The notes: a model not told the origin generated them from the sequence alone. A stretch of 64,000 nucleotides of DNA from Picocystis sp. L7 (GCA_020975725.1 QXJR01000026.1:496001-560000), one strand, 5' to 3'. Shown: positions 22,901 to 32,238, counted from the first letter of the stretch. Program-made: numbers and translations.

Positions 22901-23110
22901 GAACCCAAGTTACCACAATACTTCGAAAAGAAGAAGCAAATCTGCATTGTTTGCAACAGCAATGTTGAAAATGCGCACGCAGCTGTGTGTGGGCACATTG
23001 CCTGCTACTCCTGCTGGAAGAGCTTGCTGCAGAGGCCAGAGCAACGGAAGTGTCCAACGTGTGGCATTCATGTAGATCGAGCAAAGCTGATGAAAAAGTT
23101 TTTTGTTTGA
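19970..23110 (+). CDS. RTEL1: RTEL1-type iron-sulfur DNA helicase
   Basis: Single open frame of 1,046 residues, with no intron needed. Walker A is at 41-49 (ESPTGTGKT). The iron-sulfur cysteines fit C111, C129, C138 and C174. The DEAH box is at 216-219 and motif VI is NQAVGRVIRHRSDYG. After the helicase core come a helical harmonin-N-like segment (about 885-960, FLQRAKASLSADGLLKFKELL) and a C-terminal RING-type finger (about 990-1,035, CIVCNSN...CGHIACYSC...CPTC). This is the layout of RTEL1 and sets it apart from XPD, FANCJ and DDX11. RTEL1 unwinds D-loops, T-loops and G-quadruplexes and limits recombination. The start follows a GC-rich leader, and GC content falls after the first 200 nt. 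It ends 88 nt from the stop of the B3-like gene. Confidence 0.9.
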   Translation: MPEYDVRGVRVSFPHEAYECQLVYMERVVEALEEGKHALLESPTGTGKTLCLLCATLAWRQQYLQRNPEKDAPKIIYSSRTHAQLQQVIQELKNTPYRPRMSILGSRNQMCINQEAHQADRGGQLNMICSMLRNSKRCVYGSRAKEVAGQLSRTISEPFDIEDIVKLGKEHRGCPYYMTRGLHETCEIAFMPYNYLLDARNRKGIVLDENTILIMDEAHNVETVCCDASSFDLTANDLRRAIGDTDRCIRMFAYDFSGTGKESKNKFSLLKAQLVGLERALANIQTGENGFTRDGVYIQEFLAAPGIGINHSNVTNAVQTIEEAEKLLTGMSEDAKKPPESDAEDDGLENRVASSNENSAVWLTAVKDCLEIAFRVESQSASQVQKAKSIPYKFHIHMQHDQVTKKKLPTLSYWCFDPGLAMRELCRKNIRSILLTSGTLAPLDTLASELSLDFPVRLENPHVIKQSQILAGVMPVGPSNGKLNSSFRHRNSDSYKMELGNAIVNIARVVPHGLLVFFPSYSVLSSCIESWKVRQSGVASVWERIAKLKYPVVEPKNSADYAQAALAFRTWIEGNRAKGAVFFAVCRGKVSEGIDFSDRAGRAVVVTGVPYAMRFDPKVSLKREYLDQKCALPKAKGLNGTGNFLSGEAWYTQEAFRAVNQAVGRVIRHRSDYGAIIYADERFSNPSYRERMSMWLRPHLQVFSTFGSAAASLSQFFRQQENQAYINAVPAKRLASASVIQDNFEGRAKYVDDKNGIPDQEMGCAENGKGLPNSSIGAAKIAGLVGLAKGAASHQTMSENTANAQAQVPGGNSLVNMLQRTQKDHPQKHLNASSFRLSEQLRPATAQASHTLANGMKIKQQLSHIQEAEKGPHPMVSTAQISPDTKTFLQRAKASLSADGLLKFKELLVTFKKDGKTVDSFTAFLENLMHLLQRENAMELLEGLATFIPPDFREYFEHFRKGQGFEHSRKYPEVSGAEPKLPQYFEKKKQICIVCNSNVENAHAAVCGHIACYSCWKSLLQRPEQRKCPTCGIHVDRAKLMKKFFV

Positions 23111-23198
23111 AGCATACTTGTATGCTACTTGTCTTGGACAATGCACACCTCCTATTTACAAAATGCCAAGAGCTTTGTGGGATCTCAATTTGATTGTG

Positions 23199-26100
23199 TC
23201 AAGTTTCTGGTATAGTGAGGATGACTTCATGGTGGATACCCCGGTAGAAATCCAAGAAGCGTAACCCACTTCCACCATGTGGTGGAATGAAGTTTTGCAG
23301 GCCTTGCAAAAGTAGGCGGTTGTCGTCAAGTACTTGGCTAGTGAGTACAACGAAATGGCCATTCGAGCACTCTGCAATCATTGCTAGTGAATTACCCACA
23401 TGTTGCCTTGGAAAGGAACTCAATCCACTTTTTGGATGCTTCTCCTGCAAAATGCTTGTTGCTTGTTTGCTGAACAGTATAGACCCGCTGCTGTCATCGA
23501 TCTTTTTTCGAAACAAAAATCTCAGAAGACGAGCACTGCCCTCAACATTCCTTCTTGTGCACAGCTGCTCAGCGCCCTCCGCAGACATTTGCAAGGTTGA
23601 TGGGCCTGTCTGCCTGGAGCATGAAGGGAGCAGAACCAAATCTCCAGCATTATCTTGGAAAATTTGCACAGTATCCCCTGCCTTCAAGTCTAGATTAGTC
23701 GCCCATGCATGCACACCGTCAAAGTGCCTTTCAAAGGTAGCGCTGTGCAGTGACAAGGGCAAGAGGGTCAGTACCATGACCTCCCCCCTGACATCACGGA
23801 CAGCCTTCATCCTGCCCTCCTCGAAGTGCTTCTGCACCTGCAAGAAAGCAAGCCTCTGGAAACAAAGGCAAAGGCTATGTTCCAAAGTTGTTTCTGATGG
23901 CATGGAAGTGTTGTGCACCGCCAGCTTGCTATCGCAAATGTATGACATCGCAGGAAGCCTCAACCAGTTGTTCAAATCCTCAGCAGTCGGAGGAGGGAGT
24001 GACACAGGGTCAATCGCTGGGTCTTTCTTCTTTGGCACTAGCCCATGGATTTCTTCGGGTGTTGAAGAGCCATCCTGCAACCCTACCAGTGCTTGTGCTG
24101 CCTGGGCAGTTTCCAAATCAGATTTTACCTTCTTGCACGCAGTTCCGTCTTGTTCATCAATCTTGCGTTTCTGCCCTGCTACTCCAGATACGCCAGCCAT
24201 TTTCGCAATTTCACTCATCAGATTTGCAGCACTACCTGCAAGAACGTCGTCGCCACATAGATACGAAATCACCAACCCATTCTGCTCTTTGCTGTAAGAA
24301 GCCCGGAAAACACCTTGGGTGCCAAACTTCCCAGCTAATTGGTGAAACCCCCGCAAAAGGCAAGACTTTTCATGAAGTACCATGTCAAACCAAATTGGTT
24401 CTACTGTCCCGCTTCTAGGGTTGATCACATGGCCTTGCACTAAATGAGTCTTATTACGGACTTCAACAAGGTGAAGCTGGCCTTGAGACAGGAGTTTCAG
24501 GGCCTTTGGTGAAATCTTGAGCCACGTGCTATCGCTGATTTTCACATCTCGCGGCAAACGAAAGTCAAAAAGCTTGTAGTGAGCCCTCTGCCTTTGAATT
24601 CTATTAGCATACAGGGCTATGAAGACAGATGCGTTATTTGCTGATGTTGAACGAATGTATAAGTCAAGATCATCTCCAGGTCTCAAGTTCATTTGCCTTA
24701 GAAAATTTAAGATTCTTTGCCGATCGGGGATAGTTGCATTCATTTCCCTTGTAACTAGGGCAGACTGGTTTTCAAATATTATTTCTGCCCAGCAATACTC
24801 CTTCGGAACCACATCAGAAAAAATCTGATTGAGAACCTTTAACACGTGGTTATACAAAGGGGCAATACTGACGGGGCAATTGCTGAAACCTGCAGCTGCA
24901 ATGGAAGCCACAGGCCTAGATCCACCCATGAGATGCTTGGTCTTCGATAAGCGCGCATGAAACTCTTGCAGACAGACAGGCTGCGCTTCCAACAAGCCAT
25001 TTCCGGGCAGCAGTTCTGAAGACATAGGATTGCTTGCGCCAGCTACACCAGCTTCTAAATCACCATCCATTTCCTTTCCTTTGCCCTGAAAAGACGCAGG
25101 AGGATCCTCTTGCACTTTCACGGGATGCTGATAGTTATTTTCGACATCAGCTTGGGCACTGGCATCAGAGGCTGTTCTTCCATGGCTCCCGTGAAGATGG
25201 TGTTTAGAAGAGTCCCAAGCTCCATCTGCAGTCATCGCAGTCTCTGTGGGAGCAGCTTCTCTCGTTGCGTCAACAGGGACACAACCTGGCTCGCTGTTTA
25301 CTGCAGCATTATTTATTAGGCTTGGGTGCACAGAGGGACGACATATTCCAGCTTGCGCATGGATGGGTGCTCCATCAGAAGTTTGCACTCTCCTCTCTGT
25401 CACATAGACGACACCATTATTCTCCAATAATTCAACATCCAGGGTGGAACACAAGGTATTCAACCCTGCTACATCTGCATCAGGAGTGCGCAAAGTCTCT
25501 GCTTCTGTTACTCGTTCATGCACACCGTGTTTTGGGTTCAGCAAAGTAGCTGGCAGTGACTTTACCACACCCTCCCTTGAAAGAGGATCAGCCGCAGGTG
25601 TGCCTCCATCGGCCTGGACATCCCCGCTCGGCACAGAGGAGGGATGCCCAACTGTCTCCCTCTCCACACCCTCCTTTGAAAGAGGATCAGCCGCAGGTGC
25701 GCCTCCATCGGCCTGGACATTCCCGCTCGGCGCAGAGGAGGGATGCCCAACTGTCTCCCTCTCCACACCCTCCTTTGAAAGAGGATCAGCCGCAGGTGCG
25801 CCTGCATCGGCCTGGACATCCCCGCTCGGCGCAGAGGAGGGATGCCCAACTGTCTCCCTCTCCACACCCTCCTTTGAAAGAGGATCAGCCGCAGGTGCGC
25901 CTGCATCGGCCTGGACATCCCCGCTCGGCGCAGAGGGATGCCCAACTGTCTCCCTCTCCACACCCTCCCTTGAAAGAGGATCAGCCGCAGGTGCGCCTCC
26001 ATCGGCCTGGACATCCCCGCTCGGCGCAGAGGAGGGATGCCCAACTGTCTCCCTCTCCACACCCTCCTTTGAAAGAGGATCAGCCGCAGGTGCGCCTCCA

Positions 26101-28418
26101 TCGGCCTGGACATCCCCGCTCGGCGCAGAGGAGGGATGCCCAACAGTCTCCCTCTCCACACCCTCCCTTGAAAGAGGATCAGCCGCAGGTGTGCCTCCAT
26201 CGGCCTGGACATCCCCGCTCGGCGCAGAGGAGGGATGCCCAACAGTCTCCCTCTCCACACCCTCCCTTGAAAGAGGATCAGCCGCAGGTGCGCCTCCATC
26301 GGCCTGGACATTCCCGCTCGGCGCAGAGGAGGGATGCCCAACTGTCTCCCTCTCCACGCCCTCCCTTGAAAGAGGATCAGCCGCAGGTGCGCCTCCATCG
26401 GCCTGGACACTCCCGCTCGGCGCAGAGGAGGGATGCCCAACAGTCTCCCTCTCCACACCCTCCCTTGAAAGAGGATCAGCCGCAGGTGCGCCTCCATCGG
26501 CCTGGACATTCCCGCTCGGCGCAGAGGAGGGATGCCCAACTGTCTCCCTCTCCACGCCCTCCCTTGAAAGAGGATCAGCCGCAGGTGCGCCTCCATCGGC
26601 CTGGACATCCCCGCTCGGCACAGATGGAGACAGATATGCAGCTGCAATGTTTTCGACAGTGGCATGACACGCCAAGGGTTTCATTTCCTTGACATTATTT
26701 GACTTTTCTTTGAGCCCGTTGCCTGCTTTTGACTTAAGACTTGGCTTCATATTACTGGAAGGAAGAACTTGCTGATTGCTATCACGAGGTTCCTTTGCTG
26801 TCTCTAACTTATTTTCAGCAGTGTTTGTTGTTCCTAAATGCCTGCCTTTTTTTATCTTCCCCTTGCAGTCTTCTCTTGGGATTAACGCAGGGGAGTCCGG
26901 CATTGTAGAGGACGCAGGAGTGGTAGTCCTGCATGGCACTTTGTGGACATCTTCACCGGCCTCTTGCAGTTCAGCTGAACGCGGTTTCTGCACTTTCTCG
27001 AAAGCGATCAAAAGCCGCTTCCCGGCGACTTGAGAATAAAAGTGCATGTGAAAGGGGGTTTCTGCCAACTGGGAAGGGAACATCTCCCTGGAACTATGCA
27101 GAACATACCCCAAAGGTTTCTTCAAGAACCTCATGCTGTATTTTTCGATTTTGAGCGAGGCCAAGTCGATGGTTGCAACTGCGATGCTACAGGAAAATCC
27201 TTGCCCTTCCGTGTTGTTGCATCCTTCTCTTGTTTGCTCGACATTGTACAGGTGGCCAGTGGCCAGACAGGTGGCAGCCCATCCAGGTAGCTCCAGCTTG
27301 TCCAGTTGGAAGGGGGCCTCTCTCTGTTTGTCAACGCACGCCGACTTCAGAGTAAACAGGTAAAAGTATCCTTTAATACTAACATCCGGGGCTTGAGAGG
27401 CATCCGTGGGTAGTCTGGACTTGCTGTTCCCAAAAGACTCACCATGTTCAGTAACTGTTCGCTTCCGCCAGCCTATGGAAACACGATCGTTTACTGAATA
27501 AAAGTCAAGCAAATCCCCAGGTGTCAACCCATAGCGTACTAAGAAGCTGTCAAGCCCATCATATGCCAGTCTGGCTTCATGGGGGTAGCAAAGAGAAAAT
27601 ATGGAAGTTCCAGTATTCTTGTCACTGGCCAGCAGAAGGTTTACAAAATGCTCCTTTGGTTGGTCTCCCACAAGACAGCGAAAGATGAAGCTCAGCGCTT
27701 TGTTTAGCTCGATGGTAGTGGGTGACAGCGATCCTTCTAACGCATAAGAAAACAGGTAGCCACTTGCTGATGGTCCTTCTGGGGGAGGTATAGGCAACAG
27801 GATGCCCGATCCCTGAATCGCATGCAGTGCCTTGGCTCTGCTGCTGACGCTTGCCTTCCCCACATCTGAGAGGTCCAACGCTGGTTTGATGAGCTTATTT
27901 TTCCGAATGAAGTACACGAGTAATCTTTCATTTGAACGATGCTGCACGTCGCTTGTGATGCTTCTACGGATTTCCACGACGTCTCCTGCACAAAGATTCA
28001 CCTCGCGGAACAGTTTTCCAAGTCCACTGACTTTGACCTGCGTGGTCCCATTCGAAGAGAAGTCCTTGAAGCGTAGCGCATCCGTTCTTGGCAAGCTAAT
28101 CATAGATCCATCCAATTCCATGGTTACAGTTCGCACGGGAACTGGTACGTCGCGTTTCGTCTTGAGGTTTTCCTGCAGGATTTTCGGCAGGCGCGAGGTC
28201 GCGTCTGTGGGGAGGACCTGGGCATCCCCTCCTTCCGAGCGCGGCAAGGCACGCGTGGGTGAGAAGCTGCAAATGACCACATGCGACGGTGTGGACATCT
28301 TCGCGTCGTTCGGCACGAATGTTTTGGCCACCAGCGGTGGAGGTGCGGACATCGGACGTGTGGAATCCAGCGTCCTGCCGTCGCAAGACATCGTGGACGG
28401 ACCGGCTGTCGCCTCCAT
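23199..28418 (-). CDS. giant B3-like multi-module protein with a 33-residue tandem repeat
   Basis: Single frame of about 1,739 residues from MEATAGPSTM; the frame is open 45 codons further. Four modules have a B3-like core ending in LxxGDxxxxY/F: LCAGDVVEI, LTPGDLLDF, LRPGDDLDLY and LKAGDTVQIF. The last three are each followed by a second beta-rich block (for example SCLLRGFHQLAGKFG and RLLLQGLQNFIPP). B3 domains are plant-lineage DNA-binding folds, so a chromatin or transcription role is likely but unproven. Between the second and third modules is a hydrophilic linker carrying ten full copies and one partial copy of a 33-residue repeat (VQADGGAPAADPLSREGVER and on to SSAPSGD). After the third module is a basic KRKIDEQDG...KKVK stretch that may be a nuclear signal. 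Alternative: an unrelated beta-barrel family with a similar LxxGD turn. Confidence 0.72.
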   Translation of the reverse strand: MEATAGPSTMSCDGRTLDSTRPMSAPPPLVAKTFVPNDAKMSTPSHVVICSFSPTRALPRSEGGDAQVLPTDATSRLPKILQENLKTKRDVPVPVRTVTMELDGSMISLPRTDALRFKDFSSNGTTQVKVSGLGKLFREVNLCAGDVVEIRRSITSDVQHRSNERLLVYFIRKNKLIKPALDLSDVGKASVSSRAKALHAIQGSGILLPIPPPEGPSASGYLFSYALEGSLSPTTIELNKALSFIFRCLVGDQPKEHFVNLLLASDKNTGTSIFSLCYPHEARLAYDGLDSFLVRYGLTPGDLLDFYSVNDRVSIGWRKRTVTEHGESFGNSKSRLPTDASQAPDVSIKGYFYLFTLKSACVDKQREAPFQLDKLELPGWAATCLATGHLYNVEQTREGCNNTEGQGFSCSIAVATIDLASLKIEKYSMRFLKKPLGYVLHSSREMFPSQLAETPFHMHFYSQVAGKRLLIAFEKVQKPRSAELQEAGEDVHKVPCRTTTPASSTMPDSPALIPREDCKGKIKKGRHLGTTNTAENKLETAKEPRDSNQQVLPSSNMKPSLKSKAGNGLKEKSNNVKEMKPLACHATVENIAAAYLSPSVPSGDVQADGGAPAADPLSREGVERETVGHPSSAPSGNVQADGGAPAADPLSREGVERETVGHPSSAPSGSVQADGGAPAADPLSREGVERETVGHPSSAPSGNVQADGGAPAADPLSREGVERETVGHPSSAPSGDVQADGGTPAADPLSREGVERETVGHPSSAPSGDVQADGGAPAADPLSKEGVERETVGHPSSAPSGDVQADGGAPAADPLSREGVERETVGHPSAPSGDVQADAGAPAADPLSKEGVERETVGHPSSAPSGDVQADAGAPAADPLSKEGVERETVGHPSSAPSGNVQADGGAPAADPLSKEGVERETVGHPSSVPSGDVQADGGTPAADPLSREGVVKSLPATLLNPKHGVHERVTEAETLRTPDADVAGLNTLCSTLDVELLENNGVVYVTERRVQTSDGAPIHAQAGICRPSVHPSLINNAAVNSEPGCVPVDATREAAPTETAMTADGAWDSSKHHLHGSHGRTASDASAQADVENNYQHPVKVQEDPPASFQGKGKEMDGDLEAGVAGASNPMSSELLPGNGLLEAQPVCLQEFHARLSKTKHLMGGSRPVASIAAAGFSNCPVSIAPLYNHVLKVLNQIFSDVVPKEYCWAEIIFENQSALVTREMNATIPDRQRILNFLRQMNLRPGDDLDLYIRSTSANNASVFIALYANRIQRQRAHYKLFDFRLPRDVKISDSTWLKISPKALKLLSQGQLHLVEVRNKTHLVQGHVINPRSGTVEPIWFDMVLHEKSCLLRGFHQLAGKFGTQGVFRASYSKEQNGLVISYLCGDDVLAGSAANLMSEIAKMAGVSGVAGQKRKIDEQDGTACKKVKSDLETAQAAQALVGLQDGSSTPEEIHGLVPKKKDPAIDPVSLPPPTAEDLNNWLRLPAMSYICDSKLAVHNTSMPSETTLEHSLCLCFQRLAFLQVQKHFEEGRMKAVRDVRGEVMVLTLLPLSLHSATFERHFDGVHAWATNLDLKAGDTVQIFQDNAGDLVLLPSCSRQTGPSTLQMSAEGAEQLCTRRNVEGSARLLRFLFRKKIDDSSGSILFSKQATSILQEKHPKSGLSSFPRQHVGNSLAMIAECSNGHFVVLTSQVLDDNRLLLQGLQNFIPPHGGSGLRFLDFYRGIHHEVILTIPET
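25572..26630. repeat. 99-bp coding minisatellite inside the B3-like gene
   Basis: About 10.7 tandem copies of a 99-bp unit (33 codons), nearly identical. One unit is 96 bp, missing one Ser codon. Differences are mostly at a few codons (Arg/Lys, Gly/Ala, Ala/Thr, Asn/Asp/Ser). All variants keep the frame. The uniformity points to recent expansion or ongoing homogenisation. Confidence 0.95.
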
Positions 28419-28843
28419 ATCCTCCTCCCTTGCGGCACCCGTCCTCGACCGTTCCTCTCGGACACTTCGGCACCTCCAGGTGTCGAGGATACGCGGCGCG
28501 TGCGCGCACGTGCTGCGGCCTGCGCGGCAAGTGCAAGACGATCGGTTCAACACCGATCAAGCCTTTCCCGGGGAAATTGACCCCCCTCTCTCTCCGACCC
28601 TCCCCCCCGGGATCGTGCTTCCCTCCGCCAAGAAACGCCCTGGTCCCGAGCGCAGCACGCGCAGCAGGGACCCCGAAATACCGCAGAGACCGTGTCAGTG
28701 TTTGAGAGAAGGACCGTCGATCCATCCGGGAACCCGAAGCGGCGCGTGGGAATGCTGGGCGCACATGGGTGTTGTATGCGAAGACAGGTGTGATTGCAGG
28801 TGCCATGGACGCGTGTGCTGAAGCTCCCACGTGTCAAGGTGGT
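28419..28843. other. upstream region of the B3-like gene
   Basis: GC-rich 425 bp between the B3-like start and the 3' end of COQ4. It holds the 19-mer described separately. No gene. Confidence 0.5.
28648..28666 (+). promoter_or_regulatory. shared 19-mer upstream of the B3-like gene
   Basis: GAGCGCAGCACGCGCAGCA, identical to 32,221-32,239 and to the reverse complement of 44,875-44,893. Here it lies about 230 bp upstream of the proposed B3-like start. Confidence 0.5.
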
Positions 28844-29596
28844 TCACCGATGCTCGGTGCCGGACGGCGAAGGCGTGATACGCCATTGCTGGCGGAGGGA
28901 CGCCAAGTCCTGGTGCAGGTGGTCCTCGTAGGCGAGGGGAACCAAGTCCACCGCACGACGACCAGCCACCAACGCCCATGGTACGTACTCGGTGAAGAGA
29001 CGTCGCCTTTGGGACCTAGACAGGCGCACCTGAGCACCTGCCACGCTCAAAAACGCCATGGGTAGACCGGTGTGGGAAAATTCAAAGGCTTTGAGCGCCA
29101 GTTCACCCAGCGCATTGGTCCCACAGCCAAACAGTACGTGCCAGAGATCATGCACCTGCCGCAAGCGGAGGGCCACGTAAGCCAGCTCCTCGTCGTCCAG
29201 AAAGCGAACCGGTGGACGAGCGTCCGCGTCGAATCCCCGTTGCTGCATGAAGGACGCATAGGACCGTCCAAACGTGCCTTCCGGCAGCGAACGGCACCGC
29301 TCCAACACGCTCGAATTCAGAAGCGGGCGTTCCTGGAGGAGCTTGCGACCCGATTCGCAGCTCTTCATGCGTCCTCGGAGGCGTTCGAAGGTCGTACGAC
29401 CGGTGGTCTCGCCCAACGTAGCGACCAGGTCCGCACGAGCAGGCGACGCGAGCGCGCCCACCGCTGCTCCCACGGACAACAGAGCTCGCGATGCCGGCGA
29501 AAGAGGCACGTGCGTTGCATACGAAGGCGTCTGATCCCACGTGGACAAGGTGCGGACGAGCGTACGCGACGAGCTGCGTAGCGCGCTTGAACGCAT
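28844..29596 (-). CDS. COQ4: ubiquinone biosynthesis protein COQ4, mitochondrial
   Basis: 250 residues from MRSSALRSSSRTL; another Met lies 20 codons upstream. Residues 1-55 are rich in Arg and Ser without acidic residues and look like a mitochondrial targeting peptide. The family's zinc-binding motif HDxxHx11E is complete: H149-D-L-W-H153 followed by E165, within RQVHDLWHVLFGCGTN and GELALKAFE. Other COQ4 features are the LPEGTFG region near 105 and DDEELAYVALRLR near 135. COQ4 is needed for coenzyme Q synthesis and for stability of the COQ complex on the inner mitochondrial membrane, where it acts in C1 decarboxylation and hydroxylation of the ring. Length is typical of the family. Confidence 0.92.
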   Translation of the reverse strand: MRSSALRSSSRTLVRTLSTWDQTPSYATHVPLSPASRALLSVGAAVGALASPARADLVATLGETTGRTTFERLRGRMKSCESGRKLLQERPLLNSSVLERCRSLPEGTFGRSYASFMQQRGFDADARPPVRFLDDEELAYVALRLRQVHDLWHVLFGCGTNALGELALKAFEFSHTGLPMAFLSVAGAQVRLSRSQRRRLFTEYVPWALVAGRRAVDLVPLAYEDHLHQDLASLRQQWRITPSPSGTEHR

Positions 29597-29741
29597 GCTG
29601 GGTCCCTCTCCGCAAATCTGTGGGGATTGTCCCGACACAGACAAGAGGTGATCCATTGTTCGGAACGCACAGGCCCAGTGCGCCGTGGGGTGCGCCCATC
29701 TAGAAGGGATTCCACGAAGGGCTAGTTTGAGGTGGAGTACG

Positions 29742-30610
29742 TTACAAGCTCGAGAGGTTGTCGTGCATGGGCACGTCGATATGATACAGGAAAACAAGGG
29801 GACGTCCATGCTGATTCTCCTGCATGGTCGTATTGGGTCGGATGATCAACTCCGCTCTGCAGCAGGATCGCAATCTCACCTGGCAGTGGTTTTCCAGTAG
29901 GGGCTGAGTCCCAACAAATCCTCTTCGTACCTTCCCTCTCCTGCATGGCTCCAGTTTTCCGTCTGATGCGCTCCAATCCGTCAGCACTTTCTCCAAATGG
30001 CACATCCATTCGTTGAGATATAGCTCCGCTGCTCCGCTTTCGCATGGGGCGGTACGAGTGGTCGTGCGAAATTCGCGATCACGTACATCTTCATCTGGAG
30101 TCACAAACATAAATAAACCGTTCCCAAGATCCTCTACTTGTCCCCACAGCACTAGCGTGCAACCAGAAAGAAAGTCTATGGCATGCTGGGCACTGCTTGG
30201 TTCCTGTACCCATTGGACGCACAGGCAAGCGCAAGGGCAAGGTGCGCAACAGGGACACACAACGGCTCGAGGTCAGCTTCGCGTTCACTTCCTGCTGTGT
30301 TGAATCGTGCATCGAGAATATCTTCGACGCAACGTACCATTTTTTTCGTCGACAAGACGACGCTTTTCCGCTGTCGAAGGGCTTCGACGGCGTCTTCCCA
30401 GACTTCGTCAAAGGTTTCTGGTTCGAGCCTAAGCAGGCTCATGTCCACTTCCTCGTACAAGGTTTCCTCGACGTCCTGGGCATACGTCTCCTCCGAGTTC
30501 GTTTGTCCGTAATCCAAGTATTTGAGCTGTTTTCGTTCGTGATCGTTCGCGTCGTTGGTCAGCCTCCTCCGCTTCCCAGGTCCTGATCTCGGGTCTTGTT
30601 GTCTTGGCAT
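29742..30610 (-). CDS. hypothetical protein, probably two exons
   Basis: Two good-looking coding stretches in different frames lie end to end on the minus strand. The first starts at MPRQQDPRSGPGKRRR, is charged, and contains LRLEPETFDEVWEDAVEALRQRKS. The second runs from about 30,151 to 29,742 and contains LWGQVEDLGNGLFMFVTPDED and ends VPMHDNLSSL. A phase-1 intron at about 30,152-30,288 (GTGAAC donor, pyrimidine tract, CTAG acceptor) would join them in frame, giving about 240 residues. This junction is inferred. Alternatively these are two separate ORFs. No family was recognised. The frame is also open upstream of the chosen Met. Confidence 0.45.
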
Positions 30611-32238
30611 CCGTCGTACGTTCCGCATCTGGAGTGAGCGCACCTCGTCCATGGGATAGGGTTCAACCAGGAACTCTCCGATCCTCCCGAGCAGCGAGTT
30701 CCCGTTTCCACGTCTGCTACGCACGGCACGCGTTCGGACGTTCCCCGTGGACCCACTCCGGTTCGTCCTGCCTCTCCCCCTTCCTTTCCCAGGCAAGGGG
30801 GTTCCCACTCGCATCCGCACGTGCGTGTGCATGTCCTGTGTCCCCAACGGCCTCTGCCTGATCCACTCGCTGCAGCCGTGTCCAGGCGAACCGAGAGGGC
30901 GTGGTGGCACGAGGCGAGGGAGACGGGAAGCGTGGACACGCACGCAGTGGCGCACTCAAACGCACTGCGACGTGCCAGGGAGGCCGAACTGTGGGGGGGG
31001 GGAAAGATGCATCCCCCCTTCCCTGCCTGCCTGGACCAGGGGGGGGGGCGGCCACCACAACGGGGGCGCCTCGACGGGAAGGGACGAAAGAGGGGGGAGG
31101 AGGGGGGGAGAACGTGGGATCGAACGGGACGCACGAGGGCGAACCGCGACGAGGAAGGGGAACGGGGGGGGGACGCCAGGCGGGAAACCTCTGCAGGACA
31201 CGTGGGTGCCCGGGACGATGCTTCGGAGAACCGTCCCAGGCTGGGTCGAATGCGAAAACACGGCCTGCAGAGGAGCTTCAACCGACGCCTAGGGTTGGGT
31301 TCGGATCGGATTTCCCGCGCTCTTGGATGGGTGGATCCTGAACCATCGACCTCCCCTCCTCACGCCCTCGTCCCTTCCTCGACACCTTCCTTCGCTCGCG
31401 AACCGACGTCCACGACGATGGAACGAGCAAAGAGCGGCGTTGTCTTCCGAATCGGACGACGGTATGGAGGGGCGAGGTGGGGCAACGAGTCGCTTCGGAT
31501 CGACCGAACGAAAGGCATGGGAACTTTGCGAACCAAGCAGGGACGGCTGGGCCAAGCGATCCGACCTCCCAATCCATGGAGAGAAGGATAAGCACGCACC
31601 ACGCTTCTCGGACAACGTGCGTCCTTCGAACGTGTTCGAAGGGACATCCACCGAGCGTCAAACACGACGGAAATCGCCTCCATCAATGCAATGCGATTGT
31701 TTCCCAGAACCAAGCCCAAGAGGAACCCACCTTTAGACGAACGCGCCACAACACGGACGAAGAGACGAATTGCGAGTGCCCGTCCGATCGCAAAGGATTC
31801 GTCGGCGTAGAATCGACGAGCCACAAGGAATCCTCGCCGAAGGGGTATTCGGTCGTGCCTGAATCGAAGGGTTCGGATCGTCCACAATCGTTTCCACCGG
31901 ATCGCCATTGATGAAGAGGATCTCGTTGCAACGAGCACCTTGATACGTAGACCGGACTTATTCCGATCCATCCGGTTCCGCCCTTCGCTCTCGGAGCCAA
32001 CATCCGCGACACGCCTCGATTCACCTCCACACGATCTTCGAGTACTAAACATTCCTTAACTCTCGATCTGTGTGCGGTTTCTCCGGGGACGAGTGCCGCT
32101 TTCCTTTACTTAACTGCGGGTCTTTCCCCCAGGATGGACAGGGGCGCGGTTGGGCAGGGGGAGAGCCAGCCTCCGGGGTTAACTTCGGTTAACTCGTGCT
32201 TTGCCTGCTGCGTTCATTCGGAGCGCAGCACGCGCAGC
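30611..32238. other. GC-rich intergenic region with long G runs
   Basis: Divergent upstream region between the hypothetical gene and the plus-strand helical-repeat gene. Positions 30,990-31,170 hold many runs of 5-10 G on the plus strand, a G-quadruplex-prone stretch. TTAAC words occur at 32,109 and 32,179-32,196. No gene is supported. Confidence 0.45.
32179..32196. promoter_or_regulatory. TTAACTTCGG/TTAACTCG tandem motif
   Basis: TTAACTTCGG and TTAACTCG lie directly next to each other, 43-60 bp upstream of the proposed start at 32,239. The same words recur upstream of other genes in the window. Confidence 0.5.

Noticed and set aside
25444-26692. Long plus-strand open frames (about 380-400 codons) opposite the B3-like gene
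   Set aside because: They are reflections of the 99-bp repeat, which keeps several frames open because its length is a multiple of three. The minus-strand frame continues on both sides into unique coding sequence.
30197-30260. 24-nt GTACAG...CCCAG intron in the hypothetical gene
   Set aside because: Too short for a spliceosomal intron, and its removal would not change the frame or remove the stop.
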